Positions 1 to 11,606 of a stretch of 64,000 nucleotides of DNA are shown here, piece by piece. The notes under the pieces were generated by a model that searched no databases, was not told where the DNA came from, and saw only the letters and a program-made list of their open reading frames with translations. This stretch comes from Undaria pinnatifida (taxonomy: Eukaryota; Sar; Phaeophyceae; Laminariales; Alariaceae). Position 1 is the stretch's first letter. Each line of letters starts with the position of its first letter. A program made the translations under genes and the position numbers. Where the stretch lies: positions 2,217,501 through 2,281,500 of the forward strand of contig JABAKD010000019.1 in NCBI GenBank assembly GCA_012845835.1, given 5' to 3'.

Positions 1-1770
1 CCAGGCCCTCTGAAGACGCCGAGTTATTTCAATGCTAAGGTCTCTGTCTGCGGTGATAGCCTCGCCCAAGCACACAAACTCGATTGTTTGTTTGTACACC
101 TGGCCGGCTGCATTGATTGTGAACGACACCTTCCCCCCGCCTTTGGTTTGCAGGCATATAATCTCTGTTTTCGCCTCGGAGACCGTAAGCCCGAACGACG
201 AGCACGCAGTCACGATCGCCGTCATCGTCCTCTCCAGCCATTCTGAGTATCGCGATACGATGCCCGCATCGTTCGCGTACAGCATACCCCACAATCTCTG
301 CATCTCCTCCCCCTCCTTCCCCCTCCGAGCGTCGACTTCGCCTGTGCGTGAAGTGCCCTTCTTCTCGCCTTTCTCCTTTCGTTGGAGCAGCACCATGTTG
401 TCCGAGATGGCTGCATCATTGAGAAAGCGTTTCTCGGCCACACGCAGTACCGCCGTGAAAAACATGTTGAACAGCAGTGGCGCGAGCGCGTATCCTTGCC
501 TGAGGCCTTGCCCCACGTTATACTTATCCAAGCACTCTCCATCATCCAGCCGCAGGCATGCTTGCATACCGTCGCGGAACTGGCGGATGACGGCGGGCAT
601 TCTCGGTGGCACGCCAAAACGAGCAAGGACATCCCACAGAAGCGTTCGGTCGACGGAGTCATGTGCTTTGGTGAGGTCGATAAAGCACAAGTACAAGGAG
701 GTTTCCTTCTTCCGGGCCAGTTCCTGCAGTCGTCGTACTACGAACATCACGTCAACCGTCGAGCGTTGGGGTCTGAACCCACACTGTTTCTCCGGCACAA
801 TGTTCTCGCGTTCGCAATAGTCACTCAGGCGACCCGCGATGAAATTTGAGGAGTACTTTGCCGGCGTGAGCCACGAGGGAGATGCCACGATAATTGCCAC
901 ACTCTCAGTACGATCTTTCTTCTTGTGAAGCACCTTCATCGTGTTGCATCTTTCCATTGTTGCGGAACGCCACCTCCCCTCCACACAGCGACGATGATAT
1001 ATCGTGGAACTTTCCGAGAGTGTTCAATTCTCCTTCGTCGGCCAAAACCTTCAAGGGCTCGGCCGGAAGACCATCGGGCCCTACCGGCTTTCGGTTCGCC
1101 AACGCACGGATCGCCTCCTCTACTTCGTATCTAGACGGGACATCGTCCAGTGGTCTGCACGGGGGCCACTGCTTAAGCTCGTCCACAATGCTCGGGTCAA
1201 GGGTCGGCGACTTGGTGTTAAGCAGTTTGTGAAACCACCTCACCCACCGCTCGCGGATGAAGGCATTATCCCGCAGCAATCGACCTTCCTCGTCCTTGAT
1301 GTACTGCGAGTTAAACGTCCTCTTCCCTTCCACATCCATCCCCTTGAGATGTTTGTAGAAGCCAACTTGATCACCTTCTCGGATACGCCCTTCGAGTTGG
1401 CTAACGTAATCTTCGAAGAACCTCTGAACAGCTTCCGCCCGCGCGCGTTTCAGCTGTTTGGTGGTCGCCTTCAAGGCTCGCCGTAGACCACGATCGTTTG
1501 GAGCAGAACGGACCCGTTTCCTCGCGTCTGCCCTATCCTGTCATCGTGCGTTCAACTCAGCTTTCGTCTCCTCGGTCGCACACCAGCCCCTCAGTACTTG
1601 TTTGCGCCGAATAGGGGGCGCTATGTCGGCCGCATTCGACAGTTAGCGTCTCGCTCAGTAATGAGGCCAAGCCATCACCGCTTCCGGCTTAGTACCGGGT
1701 GTCGGGGAGGCAAGCTCGGCTGCTATCGCGTTTTGGAAATTCATCCAGAGATGCGGGTCCGCCATTAATC
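1..1770 (-). pseudogene. Decayed LINE (non-LTR retrotransposon) reverse transcriptase, runs off left edge
   Basis: Read on the minus strand this is the linker and reverse-transcriptase part of a LINE ORF. The conserved palm motifs are visible: FIDLTKAHDSVD (motif A, Asp codon near 676-678), GQGLRQGYALAPLLF (motif B) and LYANDAGIVS (motif C, 260-282). The first Asp of the catalytic YxDD is Asn (codon 271-273). From about 845 to 1 the frame is open, so the 3' part continues outside the window. Upstream, the frame changes about four times between 1000 and 845, and in-frame stops lie near 1656, 1644 and 1542 (the last looks like Trp TGG mutated to TGA). The N-terminal linker includes VGPDGLPAE. 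The fragment resembles an endonuclease/reverse-transcriptase family I recall from brown-algal genomes; that is memory, not a search. It is a dead copy both by frame and by active site. Confidence 0.9.
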
Positions 1771-2329
1771 TCTTGGTAGATCAATAGCTCGCCGGTTTTT
1801 GATTCGACTCTCTTTGGACGATTTGGTGCGATGCGGCCCAAAGGGTGCAAGGACCTAACACACGGTCTGGGGCGATTTTCAGGGTCGACAATCTCAAAAA
1901 CAAGTGGGCACATCTCACACAAAATAGACGAAAAGGATGCGACTTTGGGAAAGATCTCTCGTCAGAACGTTTCCACTTCGATTTTCGTTCGTCGATCGAG
2001 ATATTTCCACACACAGACAGACGCATATCATCACTCGTCCCGGTTGGGCGTTAAAACCTTGCACCCTCCAGCACATTTAGGCTCCCACGCCACAGCAAGT
2101 TCTTTTTCAATAACATCATCATCATCGTCATCAGCTTTCGCTAATTGGCCAAGGACGTTTGTTGCCTTGCTTGTTACGTGGGCGGGTACTTCCTACGCGT
2201 TTGTTGCTGATTGATGTCTATATTTATTCCTCATACGAGTAGTACACTTTTTTTACTCGCGTTCCAAAGTTCCGGACTATTTCGCTGCGCCGACCGTTTT
2301 TTTTTTGCTGAATATACATTAAGAAACCT
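1771..2329. other. No recognisable gene; possible further LINE upstream debris
   Basis: The minus strand has two overlapping short frames here (to about 2026) that could be remnants of the LINE region upstream of the linker, but I recognise no domain. 2040-2330 is AT-leaning sequence with a short TCATCATCATC run near 2117. Confidence 0.3.
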
Positions 2330-3360
2330 AAAAATACACTCCAGCTGTGAGATCGAATATTTTGTCGAAACTCATCTTTGCAACCTGTGTGTGATACTCC
2401 GATCGCGCGTATTACTGGGTGTGTGTCCTCATTAAGGATATAGGTCGGCGACTCCCCTTGCAACTACAGTGTAGCTATCAGGGTCAACAGGGTGATGTTA
2501 GTCAGTCTCTGTGCGCGGAAACTATAAAACCCGTTTCTGAGGGGGACAAAAAATCTGACAGCTGTGGAAGGAAATGCATCGGTTTATCAAGTGTATCCCG
2601 TAAGTCGTATAACCGGTGAGGGGAGGGCGGAGTTTTTAAGGGTGTGGAGGCCTGGGTTTGAACAAGAGGGGGCGCGAGGGGGGGGGGGGGGGGGGGGGGC
2701 AACTCAATCTGTGCGCGGAAACTGTAAATCCTCTAGAGGACAAATCTGACGGTTGTGGAAGGAATGCATCAGTTTATCAAATGTATACCCTGTAAGTCGT
2801 ACAAGCAGTGAGGAGAGGGCGGAGTGATCGAAGGGGTGAGGGGGTTGGGGGTTGGGGTGGGGAAGGGGATTTCCAACAGCTTTAGGTCGGATACATGTAT
2901 GGGGCTTGCTCTATACGCGTGGTGTTAGGTCTAGGCGATGGTGCGGGTGGTGGGGAAGGAGGGGGCGTTGGGGTGGGTGGGGCGGTGGGTGGGGGGGCGG
3001 GGATGAATTGGAGCTACGGGATAGATGGCTAGAAAGATAATGAGGTGATATCAACGGCCTGGGGTAGTGTTTATTACTCTAGCAGATTTTGATTTTAGGT
3101 GGGGGGTTTGAACAAGAGGGAGCGGGGGAAAAGGGAGGGGGCGGGGGCGGGAGGGGGCGGAAATGAATTGGAGCTACGGTATGGATGGCTAGAAAGATAA
3201 TGAGGTGATATCAGCTGCCTGGTAGTTTTTATTACTCTGACGGATTTTGATTTTAGGTGGAGGGCGTTTGAACAAGAGGGATCGAGGGGGGGACAGGCGG
3301 GACAACTCAATACGAGCGCAGGAACTAAAATCATTCAAGGGGACAACTCGTGAATAGATC
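2330..3360 (+). repeat. Family A dispersed repeat, copy 1
   Basis: The copy starts with CACTCCAGCTGTGAGATCGA and passes through TCCTCATTAAGGATATAGG, GTCGGCGACTCCCCTTG and AGCTATCAGGGTCAACAGGG. It ends in several partial units, each with a G-run and the phrase GATGGCTAGAAAGATAATGA (about 3026 and 3187). The same order recurs at 12.1, 25.0 and 29.0 kb (+) and 14.5, 17.6, 19.5-20.4, 27.1-28.3 and 37.2 kb (-). It has no coding capacity beyond short frames and no clear terminal repeats, so I cannot assign a transposon class. Confidence 0.85.
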
Positions 3361-4114
3361 GCAAGATAGAACATTTCGATCGATAGGTGCAACCAGATGT
3401 AGTTGACCATGGTTTTACCGTGCCGATTTTTTCTGAAATATATACATACACGTTGGCGCGACATGCACTGCTGTGTGTTCCTCTGCCACTCACAGTTTTT
3501 TTTTCTTCTGACATAGGCACGCGGGGGCACGGCATATGTGTTATCATTCCACATCGACGCGACCAGTACCACCAGGCTCTAACTAGCCGCAAGGACCACT
3601 ACTCAAATTCTATACTCTGGTCAAATGCCATGCTATACGCGTGTGTGAGTATATAAAATGCTGCTTGCTATACTCGTACGACGAGTATGTTAAGGATTTC
3701 GAGAGGGTATTTTCTGTCCTTTTTTTCTTTGTTTTTTTTATTTCGCGTTCGAGTTCCGGACTGTTTTTTCACGTTTGTTGCGACGTTGAGACCAAATATG
3801 AGAGATCCTACCGAGACCGTTGTTTTTTTTTATGATATATGGTACATGCGCGACATGTGCACACGCGACACAGCTTCCTTTGCAGTGGCTTATGACCCTC
3901 AAGCACGCTGCGGCGGGTGCACGCCCTACTCCAGACCGGGTGGGTGTAGTGGAGTGCCCTCCGTCGCATAATTGCGCTCAGTGGCCGCGCCCTTCGTTTT
4001 TTCGTAGGCCGATTGCTACTGGTATACCGTAGGTACATACCCTTTCTCGAGCTCTTACGGTTGTGAGCTCCATCATAGGGTTGTATATCTTGCAAGATGA
4101 GGCACTTTAGCCTC
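3361..4114. other. Unique-looking non-coding sequence
   Basis: T-rich stretches occur near 3490 and 3720-3740. No coding region, RNA gene or repeat copy could be supported here. Confidence 0.3.
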
Positions 4115-4275
4115 ATTTTTACGTGGGGTGGGGGAATCTTTAGCCCTGTTTCCGTTTGTTTCGAATAGCCGCATCTTCGATCCCCTTTCCAATTCTGGAT
4201 GTTTTGTTGGCATCCTTTGATTGCCAGGTGATCTGAATATACGACTATTCAGGGTGGCCTAGTGTAATGGAGTGC
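4115..4275 (+). repeat. Family G fragment
   Basis: Matches the end of the element at 35.4-35.9 and 41.5-42.1 kb: CGCATCTTCGAT, a Tyr/Phe-rich stretch, then TTCAGGGTGGCCTAGTGTAATGG. Confidence 0.5.
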
Positions 4276-4485
4276 CCTCCGTAGAAGGATAGTTTATAGA
4301 TTCGACGTGAAACCATGTCACGGTTGAGGTGAAACCACGTGACATCAGATGTCCCATTCACGTCAACGCCATCATAGATGGGCGATAATGTAGGTGACGA
4401 TGATGGGACAAGCAGGAGTCCCCTCATCTCACTACCCTGCCCAACCCTGCCCTACTCTGTCTTGTCTTGCTTTGTATGTATGTCT

Positions 4486-4754
4486 TGTAGAGGTATAGGT
4501 GGGGACACAGAGTGCCCCCTGCAGGTCTGCCAATTGAGCAGGTCCTCGGAGAGTACTCACTTTCGTTTCCTTCGTAGATATATAGCTTTATTCGTTTCCA
4601 CCAGAGCCCGGGATAGCTTCTGAGATCGGAAGCACGTGCCTCCGATCTACTTCCTAACTTTCCCGAATATAAAACGCCAACCTTATCATACGAAACCCAT
4701 CCAAATGATCTCAAATCCGGATAACTACAGGCCTTTCGAGGCCGTATATTAACA
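4486..4754 (+). mobile_element. Family C solo-LTR-like element, copy 1 (269 bp)
   Basis: Begins TGTAGAGG and ends TTAACA, the TG...CA ends of an LTR. It is flanked by ATGTCT on both sides (4480-4485 and 4755-4760), a plausible target duplication. A TATA-like GAATATAAAACGCC lies at about 4664, as expected of an LTR promoter. Two further copies (5703-5974 and 45833-46107) share the whole body, including GGGGACACAGAGTGCCCCCT. No internal retroviral sequence accompanies any copy, so these look like solo LTRs or an LTR-like short element. Confidence 0.7.
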
Positions 4755-5483
4755 ATGTCTTGTACAGTTCTAAAAATGTAGAGGAAACAATGCATAAGCT
4801 TTGAGTCTATCCAGCGAGCCATGAGGAGAGACCAACCAAAGACACCGGAACCCATGAGGGGCAAGCTTCCCAACACCGACTAACCACGCATCCCTCACTC
4901 GGAGTTCCATCACATGGGTGCCCGAGAATTTTGGGATAGCATTACACGTCACACATCAATATATTATAATGATGTGGGGTCAGAAGTGAAAACTATATAC
5001 TTCGTAATAACCAGAGCGCTGTGATCGCATGGCGATCTATTACGGGGGGGGACCCTAGTAAATAAGACCTACTGTGCATACAAAAACCTATATATTCATA
5101 TATATTTTACTAACAATATTTGGTCCTATTTACTATCGTCCTCCGCAATAATAGAAGAAAACTTTTTTCCCGAAAACATTTTTGTCCGACGGACCGGGGG
5201 AGAGAGGCCTCTCTAAAACACACAAAAAAAAAAGGTGATTAGAGAAACGGAAACCATTTTTTTGACAAAAAAAAGTAGTTGTTGTTGTTGTTGTTGTTTC
5301 TTCCAAGTCGTCCCCTCCCTGCGATCTATATCACAGCGCTCTCCGGTCAGTTTTCCATTTTATTTTCTGACACCACTTTTTTTTTGTTATATGAGGTGTC
5401 GAAAACAGACTGTCCGGGCGTCCTCGTTTGGACTGCCATAATAATACTGATGAAAAAAAAGAGAAAGCAAGAAAAAAAGAGTC
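4755..5483. other. Non-coding, A/T-rich
   Basis: Contains a G-run at 5044, short A and T homopolymers and a (TTG)n tract at 5276-5300. No gene or repeat family recognised. Confidence 0.3.
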
Positions 5484-6017
5484 ATCCCACGGTAGGGGTT
5501 GCAGTTGTAGGATTGCGCCAAAAAGTCCCTGGGCGCGATTGAGTTCCTCATGGGAGGAACTGCCGGGATCAATGAAGTATTTTCACGCGAGTACGTTATG
5601 TTTTGGACTAAGGCATGGAAGCTTGGTCGGGTTTTGCGAACGAATGCCTTCCAAGTATTTTTTCGGGTGAGATATTGAGTTCCTCACGTGAGGAGAGCTC
5701 AGTGTACGGTTGTAAGGGGGACACAGAGTGCCCCCTGCAGGTCTGCCAATTGAGCAGAGGTCCTCGGAGAGTACTCACTTTCTTTTCCTTCGTAGAGACG
5801 TTGCTTTATTCGGTTCCACCAGAGCCCCGGATGACTTCTGAAATCGGAGGCACACGTGCCTGCGATCTATTTCCTAACTTTCCCGAATATAAAACGCCAA
5901 CCTTATAATACGAAACCCATCCAAATGATCTCAAATTCGGATAATTACAGGCCTTTCGAGGCCGTATATTAACATCAGGGACTTTCTGCTGCAACCCTAC
6001 CGTGGGATGGCTGTAAG
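5484..6017. mobile_element. Family D TIR element, copy 1, interrupted by family C
   Basis: Ends are inverted repeats: TCATCCCACGGTAGGGGTTG at the left and CAACCCTACCGTGGGATGGCT at the right (one internal base differs). The interior shares GGCATGGAAGCTTGGTCGGG and GAGATATTGAGTTCCTCA with copies at 8.36, 15.6 and 34.1 kb. In copy 2 the phrase CCTCAGGGACTTTCTG is continuous, but here it is split by the 272-bp family C insertion at 5703-5974. It encodes nothing and is a MITE-type element by structure. Confidence 0.75.
5703..5974 (+). mobile_element. Family C solo-LTR-like element, copy 2, nested in family D
   Basis: Starts TGTACGG, ends TTAACA, and is flanked by TCAG at 5699-5702 and 5975-5978. 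Because the empty site is seen in the other family D copy, the insertion boundaries are supported independently of the terminal dinucleotides. Confidence 0.75.
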
Positions 6018-6274
6018 AAACAATTTACTCGCTCGTTGCGGCTATGTTTGCGGACAGAGTGCACGCACCTAACCCTGACACCGTGGGCGGTGATCGCGGG
6101 GCGCGCGCAAGTGGCGCAGACGGCAGAATATTGGCTCGACTATTCAACATTCTTTCTATTTTGGCACGAAACACAAAAATAAAATATATTTTCTACATGT
6201 ATGTGCTGAAAGCAGTGTGGAATACACCCTGCTTAATAACGTAGTTTTAATATGACTTGTCGGGTACCTCTGCT

Positions 6275-6400
6275 ACTACTGTTTAACCAGAGGTGAGATG
6301 TAGGCTTAGTTTGGGTAGTCGGTTGTAATTCGTTTTTGTCCTTTTACCAGTGGTCAAACGGGCGAATACCCTCAAATGTATCTTAATCAATGGCGTCGAC
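6275..6400 (+). mobile_element. Partial TRIM-like element (family E)
   Basis: Shows TGTAGGCTTAGTTTGGGTAG, then GTGGTCAAACGGGCGAATAC, then CAATGGCGTCGACGGCAGGAC. This corresponds to one LTR plus the presumed primer-binding region of the elements at 34.2 and 47.3 kb. The rest is not recognisable. Confidence 0.5.
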
Positions 6401-7384
6401 GGCAGGACGAAAACAAGAACACAAGATAACTAGTAAAACAAACCCCAACCCGAGATCCCGATCACCCATCACGATCCACGACTCCATAGATCCACATATC
6501 TAAGCGCGGTACCTGGCGCTAAAAATGTCCACCACCAAGCACGCTATCACTCGAAACGCTCAAAGGTATGTGTACATACATGATAAAAACAAAAGGGCCC
6601 ACAAGCTAACGCGAGCTGCCACCTAGACGAGCGCGGTGCCAAACGAAGAAATGAATCAACCCTTTATTGCGTACCGAAACAAGCCTTTTAACACTCGAAA
6701 AGTATGTACAATGATGCGGCATGTATAGAGCATAGGCAGACGACGTGGATAGTTGGCTTGGACGTCAGCATCACTGCCGCTGCTGCACTCGGTTGTTTTC
6801 GCGCTGTTCTGGGAGATTGGTTGTTTACGTGGGCCCCACCAAATTCCCCGATTCCCGTACATTATCCTAGCGATAAGAATCCAACCGTGCGGTTTGTGGT
6901 TCTATAAGCCTTCACCAGGCTTTTAGGTCGCCAACACTATGACATCTTTGTTGATTGCGTCTCCGTGTGATACTTTTTCCAGCCTCGGTTTCGACGCCCC
7001 GTTTCTGCACGAAAACGCACAACGCCCAATCCAACTCGCGTACCGATTCATATAATTATACTGGTGCTCTTGTCGTGTGCCGGGGTAGATTGTGCGACTG
7101 CTCCGACGAGATTAGTGGCAAGGTTTTTGGCTACCTCATATTCACCCTTACTCCGTGTTTTCGCCATTTTGTACAGCTACAGTCACAAGCGTTATTTTCG
7201 ATTTCGTCTTGCCCCCCCCCCCCGCCCCCCCGCTCACCACGTGCTCAAACCACGTGGGGTGATTCAGGTGATAGGGCCTCTCATACTGTGGCACAAGGCT
7301 GTATGTAGGTATATGGTCTGCCTTTCTTAATGATGCTCGCCCCCCCCCCCCCCTTCCTACTACGGCCATGCGTGATGTGCCCCC
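6401..7384. other. No gene recognised
   Basis: Mixed-composition sequence ending in C-runs (7211-7232, 7341-7352). Short frames are present on both strands, but none has recognisable motifs. Confidence 0.3.
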
Positions 7385-7480
7385 CCCCCGTCTGCCTAGT
7401 TGATGAAAACCCGACGTGCTCCGTCCCGGCATGGTAGGGATGCGAGGGTCTATGGTCATACGACTGCACGGTCATGCACA
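7385..7480 (+). repeat. Family I fragment
   Basis: Carries the family I core, a TTGATGAAAACCCGACGTGC-type sequence followed by CGTCCCGGCATGGTAGGGATGCGAGGGTCTATGGTCATACG. The full units are at 16.6 and 18.65 kb. Confidence 0.6.
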
Positions 7481-7830
7481 AACTGAGTAACCCCCCCTCC
7501 CCCCCGCCCTTTTCCCTTGCTGGCAACGTCGTGGTAGCTACCGTATACACAGTCGCTTTTCGCCGCGCCCCACCCCTTACTGGAGCTGTCGAAATGTAGA
7601 GGCGTCGTTCTTTCTTTTCTACGAATATACCCCCTCCTTTCCCCCCCGGCCAGTGCTGTGACGTCTCTGGAGATGGCCCCACGGCCGGAAAACCTATCAA
7701 TCAAGTCATTCGATGCTCTTGTGTCTCCATATTCGAGAAAAGTATGCGCAAGGTGCCGAAGTTGACATCACAAACTCTAGCGGTTCTTAGCAGGATGCCG
7801 GTCATCCTACATGTGACTCGACTCGGTTCT

Positions 7831-8097
7831 AGAGGGTGCACATGTGCACCACTTTTTTTTTTTCGGAGGTTTCCTCAAATTTGGGAGCCTAAGACCTCTC
7901 TCTCCCAAAAAAACTGATTTGGAGAAAAATAAAACTGCTGCCACCTACCGGATGAATTAATCCCATGGCCTAGCTATATAATGCTGAAAAAAAAGGCTTA
8001 CTATTATTTATTTTTTCCCCGACGATTTTGGGTTTAAGGAGCCCCCCCCGTCATCCAAAAAACAGGGTATTATCGTACCTCTGTCGTAGCACGCGTC
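7831..8097 (+). mobile_element. Family B MITE, copy 1
   Basis: The body matches the B consensus: CACCACTTTTTTT, then GAGGTTTCCTCAAATTTGGG, GATTTGGAGAAAAATAAAAC, CCGACGATTTTGGGTT and AAGGAGCCC...GTCATCC. It ends in CTCTGTCGTAGCACGCGTC, the right terminal inverted repeat. The left end is degraded. Confidence 0.7.
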
Positions 8098-8170
8098 ACT
8101 CGCCGAGCGCTTGCGCGGCGCTTCGCGCTTGGTGTGTGCACGCAATGTCTGGCTGTCAAGTGACAGCCCA
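8098..8170 (+). repeat. Family I fragment abutting family B
   Basis: CTTGCGCGGCGCTTCGCGCTTGGTG is the family I core also seen at 16.75, 18.8, 32.48 and 36.87 kb. Confidence 0.5.
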
Positions 8171-8358
8171 CACACACGCCGTTGCAGAGGGATGCGAATA
8201 TCTACACAAACCTTATGATCCTACGGACTACATACTACAGAACAGACAGCCACATACATGACATGGTGATAGGATGATTCCCCCCGAGTCCCTCCCTGGC
8301 TCCTCCTTGAAAGGGGCACACCGCGCGTGGGCAATGGTTAAGAAACTAAAAAATAAAT

Positions 8359-8628
8359 GATCATCCCACGGTAGAGGTTGCAGTTGTATGATTGCGTTAA
8401 AAAGTCCCTGGCCACAACCGAGCTCCACTCAGGTGAGGAACTACCGCGGTCAGCAAAAGCAATTTCACGCGCACATTTTTTTTTTTACAACTAAGGCATA
8501 GTAAGCTTGGTCGGGAGATGTGCGAACGAACGCCTTCGAAGTCATTTTTTTGGGTGAGACATTGAGTTCCTCATGTGAGGACCTCAGGGACTTTCTGATG
8601 CTGTGCACTCCTACCCCGTGGGATGGCT
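8359..8628. mobile_element. Family D TIR element, copy 2 (uninterrupted, ~270 bp)
   Basis: Left terminus TCATCCCACGGTAGAGGTTG, right terminus CCTACCCCGTGGGATGGCT, inverted with small differences. This copy gives the empty site for the family C insertion in copy 1. Confidence 0.7.
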
Positions 8629-8631
8629 CGG

Positions 8632-9270
8632 TCTAGAGGTATTAAGGTATACCATTTTTTGGCGACTAGAGGTATTAAGGTATACCATTTTTTGGCGAAA
8701 ATGTTTTCTGAATGACGGGGCTCGTTAACCTACTAATACTATACTATACTTTAATACTATACTATTACGAAGATCCACTGTTAACAGTGGTCATTTAATG
8801 CCTATGGGGTCATAACTCTGCCAATTCTTCGTCGATAAGGGTAAACGATAGTTTGGATTGTTCGCATAGGCCTTACGGTCACGGCGCAAAAATAAAACAA
8901 TAGAAAATATGATGTTCTGGCCGAGATATTGCGAAAATTATGAGAAATTTCCGGTGACTTTTTTGCAACAATTTCTGGTGATTGATGATAAGGCATTTAC
9001 TCCTGTTAACAACGGATCTCCGTATAATACTATCGTCGGAAAATAAAAAAATAATGCCACGCGCACCGTCCAAATAAAGGTCCTCCGATATAGAACAGGC
9101 CATTTTTTTTTTTCTGTGCATGACCAGTTCTCAATAGTGTACCTTACTTAGGCCATGGGGCTTCTTCATCCGGTGTACACGTAGCAGTTTTACTTTTCTA
9201 TCGAAATCGTTTTTTGGGAAATGTCTCTTGTAAGCTCCCAAAAACTGAGAGGATACCCAGAAAAAAAGGC
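8632..9270 (-). mobile_element. Family B MITE, copy 2, reversed and interrupted
   Basis: Begins with a 33-bp tandem duplication (8633-8665 and 8666-8698) of the AGAGGTATTAAGGTATACCA end region. It continues to GAATGACGGGGCTCGTTAAC, is broken by unrelated AT-rich sequence at about 8770-9020, and resumes with AATACTATCGTCGGAAAATA. Confidence 0.6.
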
Positions 9271-9904
9271 TTACCACACTTCCCTCTATCGTATCCGCTG
9301 GCGCTGTGTTTTCCTTCTTTTTATCCTTTGTTTTATGTACCTTCACGATAATTTGTTGGTAGCCTCACAAGGTGCAGGGTACAAGTGTGGGAGCGGGTTT
9401 TGAGGAGCGCCGTGCCTTAGATTTTCATGGTTTACTTCGTGGGGCACATGTATATATGGTTCCCCCCCCCCCCCCGAATCTTCCGTGTGTCTGTTTGCTT
9501 GTACGGCTCATCGGGGTGGGCTAGTGTTATGGTACTATCCCGAAACGCCTGTTTTAGGTCCAGAACCTGGGTTTAGGAATACAGTACAGGATACCTATAG
9601 TAATAAGAAACAGGGGTACTAAGAAAGGAAGGCCGACATTGACCGGAAAATGAGAAATTAATTTAATCCGGGAGCGTTACACTGCAGTTTGTTGGTTGGT
9701 GTACAACGCAGCCTCTCCCAAATAAGAAGCCTGTTTGTTGGATATATATAGCGCTGCCGACTGAACTACGTAGTCACGTGACTACGAGGGTAGCTCAGGG
9801 GGTATACTATAGTAGTAGTGCTAAATAACCAACAAAATATGTACCAGGTGTGCACCAGGTAATTCATACCGGTACAAAGAGTACGAGGTATAAGTACTCA
9901 AATT
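9271..9904. other. Non-coding; small family G fragment near 9510
   Basis: A C-run lies at 9463-9474 and a GGGGTGGGCTAGTGTTATGG phrase of family G at about 9511. Otherwise I see nothing. Confidence 0.3.
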
Positions 9905-11060
9905 CGCTGATTGAGTCTCGCCGACTTCGTGACAGGAATCTCCGGGGCTCTCCCCTCGTCACATTACACGTTATTATTGCACTCGTTTTGGTATTCAGTA
10001 TTCAGTATTCAGGAGCACACCATCACATTTATAATGTCTCCGGCGCGCACGCTCGACAATAACAAATACGAAGTCGGCGAGAATCGAACTCGCACGACAC
10101 AACCGTTGTTGGTTATACTATACACGATATGCATTTTTTTTTTGCACCACACGACGCACACCCCAGAGACGTCGGGTTACCGCCGAAATATCTTGAGATG
10201 TGCTTACTTACCATGTACTCGAAATACCCCAAAGAAGGACGCGTCGGTAATTTGAGCCGCGTGCTGCGTGGAATTATGAATTACAGTACCGACGTCCAAA
10301 TGTGATGATGTGACGATGTGACAGCCAGCGGAGCTTTTCCCGCGCGCGAGAAACTGCAGGAGTTTTCCATATAAATATGTGGCTTTAGTGAACAGGGGAC
10401 AGGGGGTGAAACGTAATTACGGCGGGGACCAGACCAACATATTACCGCCATTAACTTAACTCCGCCGTAATGCCTCAATACGGTACGGTAATCTGTAATC
10501 CGCATATTTGCCATACCTACCACTCCCATTCGTAAATGTCTCCGGCGCGCACTCTCGAAAAGAACAAATATGAAGTCGGCCAGAATCGAGCTCACGATAA
10601 GTCGGCCAGAATCGAACCCACGACACACATCTCCTTCTTTGTTGTTGGTTGTATACGAGTAGCACGTTTATCGAACGCACGACACATCTCCTTTCTCACG
10701 ATACGCATCTCCTTCTTCGAGTAGCACCCTTCTTCGAGTAGCACGTTATCGAACTCGCGACACCATCTCCTTTCTCACGACACATCTCCTTCCTCATTCG
10801 ACACATCTCCTTCTTCGACCAACAAAGAAGGAGACGTGTCGTGAGTTCGATTCTGGCCGACTTCATAATATTTGCTACGTTCGAACGTGCGCGCTGGAGA
10901 CGTTATGAATGAATGAACGTTGTTATTACCATGATAGCTTAGTGTGCTCTCCTGGAGACTACGACACTCGACTAGGACACGCTCGTACTGCAACAGCACG
11001 CGGCGAGGGGATAGCCCTGGAGATCCCCGTCAGGAAGTCGGCGACATTTTCCCAATATCG
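9905..11060. repeat. Large imperfect foldback with tRNA B-box-like arms
   Basis: Two blocks recur in mirrored order. GCCGACTT..TGACAGG..CTCTCCCCTCG (9917-9962) pairs with the reverse of 10998-11045. The block ending GAGAATCGAACTCGCACGAC (10031-10106) pairs with the reverse of 10836-10905 (GTGTCGTGAGTTCGATTCTG). A third, direct copy of the second block lies at 10536-10622. GAGTTCGATTC resembles a tRNA T-loop/B box, so the arms may derive from a tRNA-like SINE. No intact cloverleaf could be drawn. Confidence 0.6.
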
Positions 11061-11332
11061 AACTCGAAAACATGTACTTAGTATAATATATGTTTTGGTA
11101 GTTATTATGTGTAGCACATTGCCCACTGAGTGAGTTATTATCGCAGTATGGCGTGGAAAAAAGCCCCTCCCCCCCCCGCCCCGTAGATAACCCCCCCCCC
11201 CCCCCCCACGTGAGCATAGTAATAGCGGGAGATTTTTATTGTTTGGTTTGTTTTTCGACCTTCACCTTATCACCGGGGGGGTGATGAATACCACACCCCC
11301 CTACAAAAAAAGTGCGTCTGAAAACGGCATTG

Positions 11333-11409
<77 letters not shown>

Positions 11410-11481
11410 GCCATCATCATCACAAGCATCACCATCACCATCATCATCATCATCATAATCATCATCGTCATCATCATCATT

Positions 11482-11513
<32 letters not shown>

Positions 11514-11514
11514 T

Positions 11515-11554
<40 letters not shown>

Positions 11555-11568
11555 CCATCATCACACTC
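11333..11568. repeat. (ATC)n microsatellite, ~235 bp
   Basis: Nearly pure ATC trinucleotides with a few interruptions near 11410, 11425, 11456 and 11500. The poly-Ile, poly-Asp and poly-Met frames across it are artefacts. Confidence 0.95.
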
Positions 11569-11606
11569 GAGACGCGCGCTACGAAGATAGCGAGAGGCGC
11601 GGCGCA

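Noticed and set aside
2224-2463. Short frame recurring in family A copies (CKDEFRQN..RSHSW)
   Set aside because: It follows from sequence similarity between copies and is broken by stops or frameshifts in several of them.
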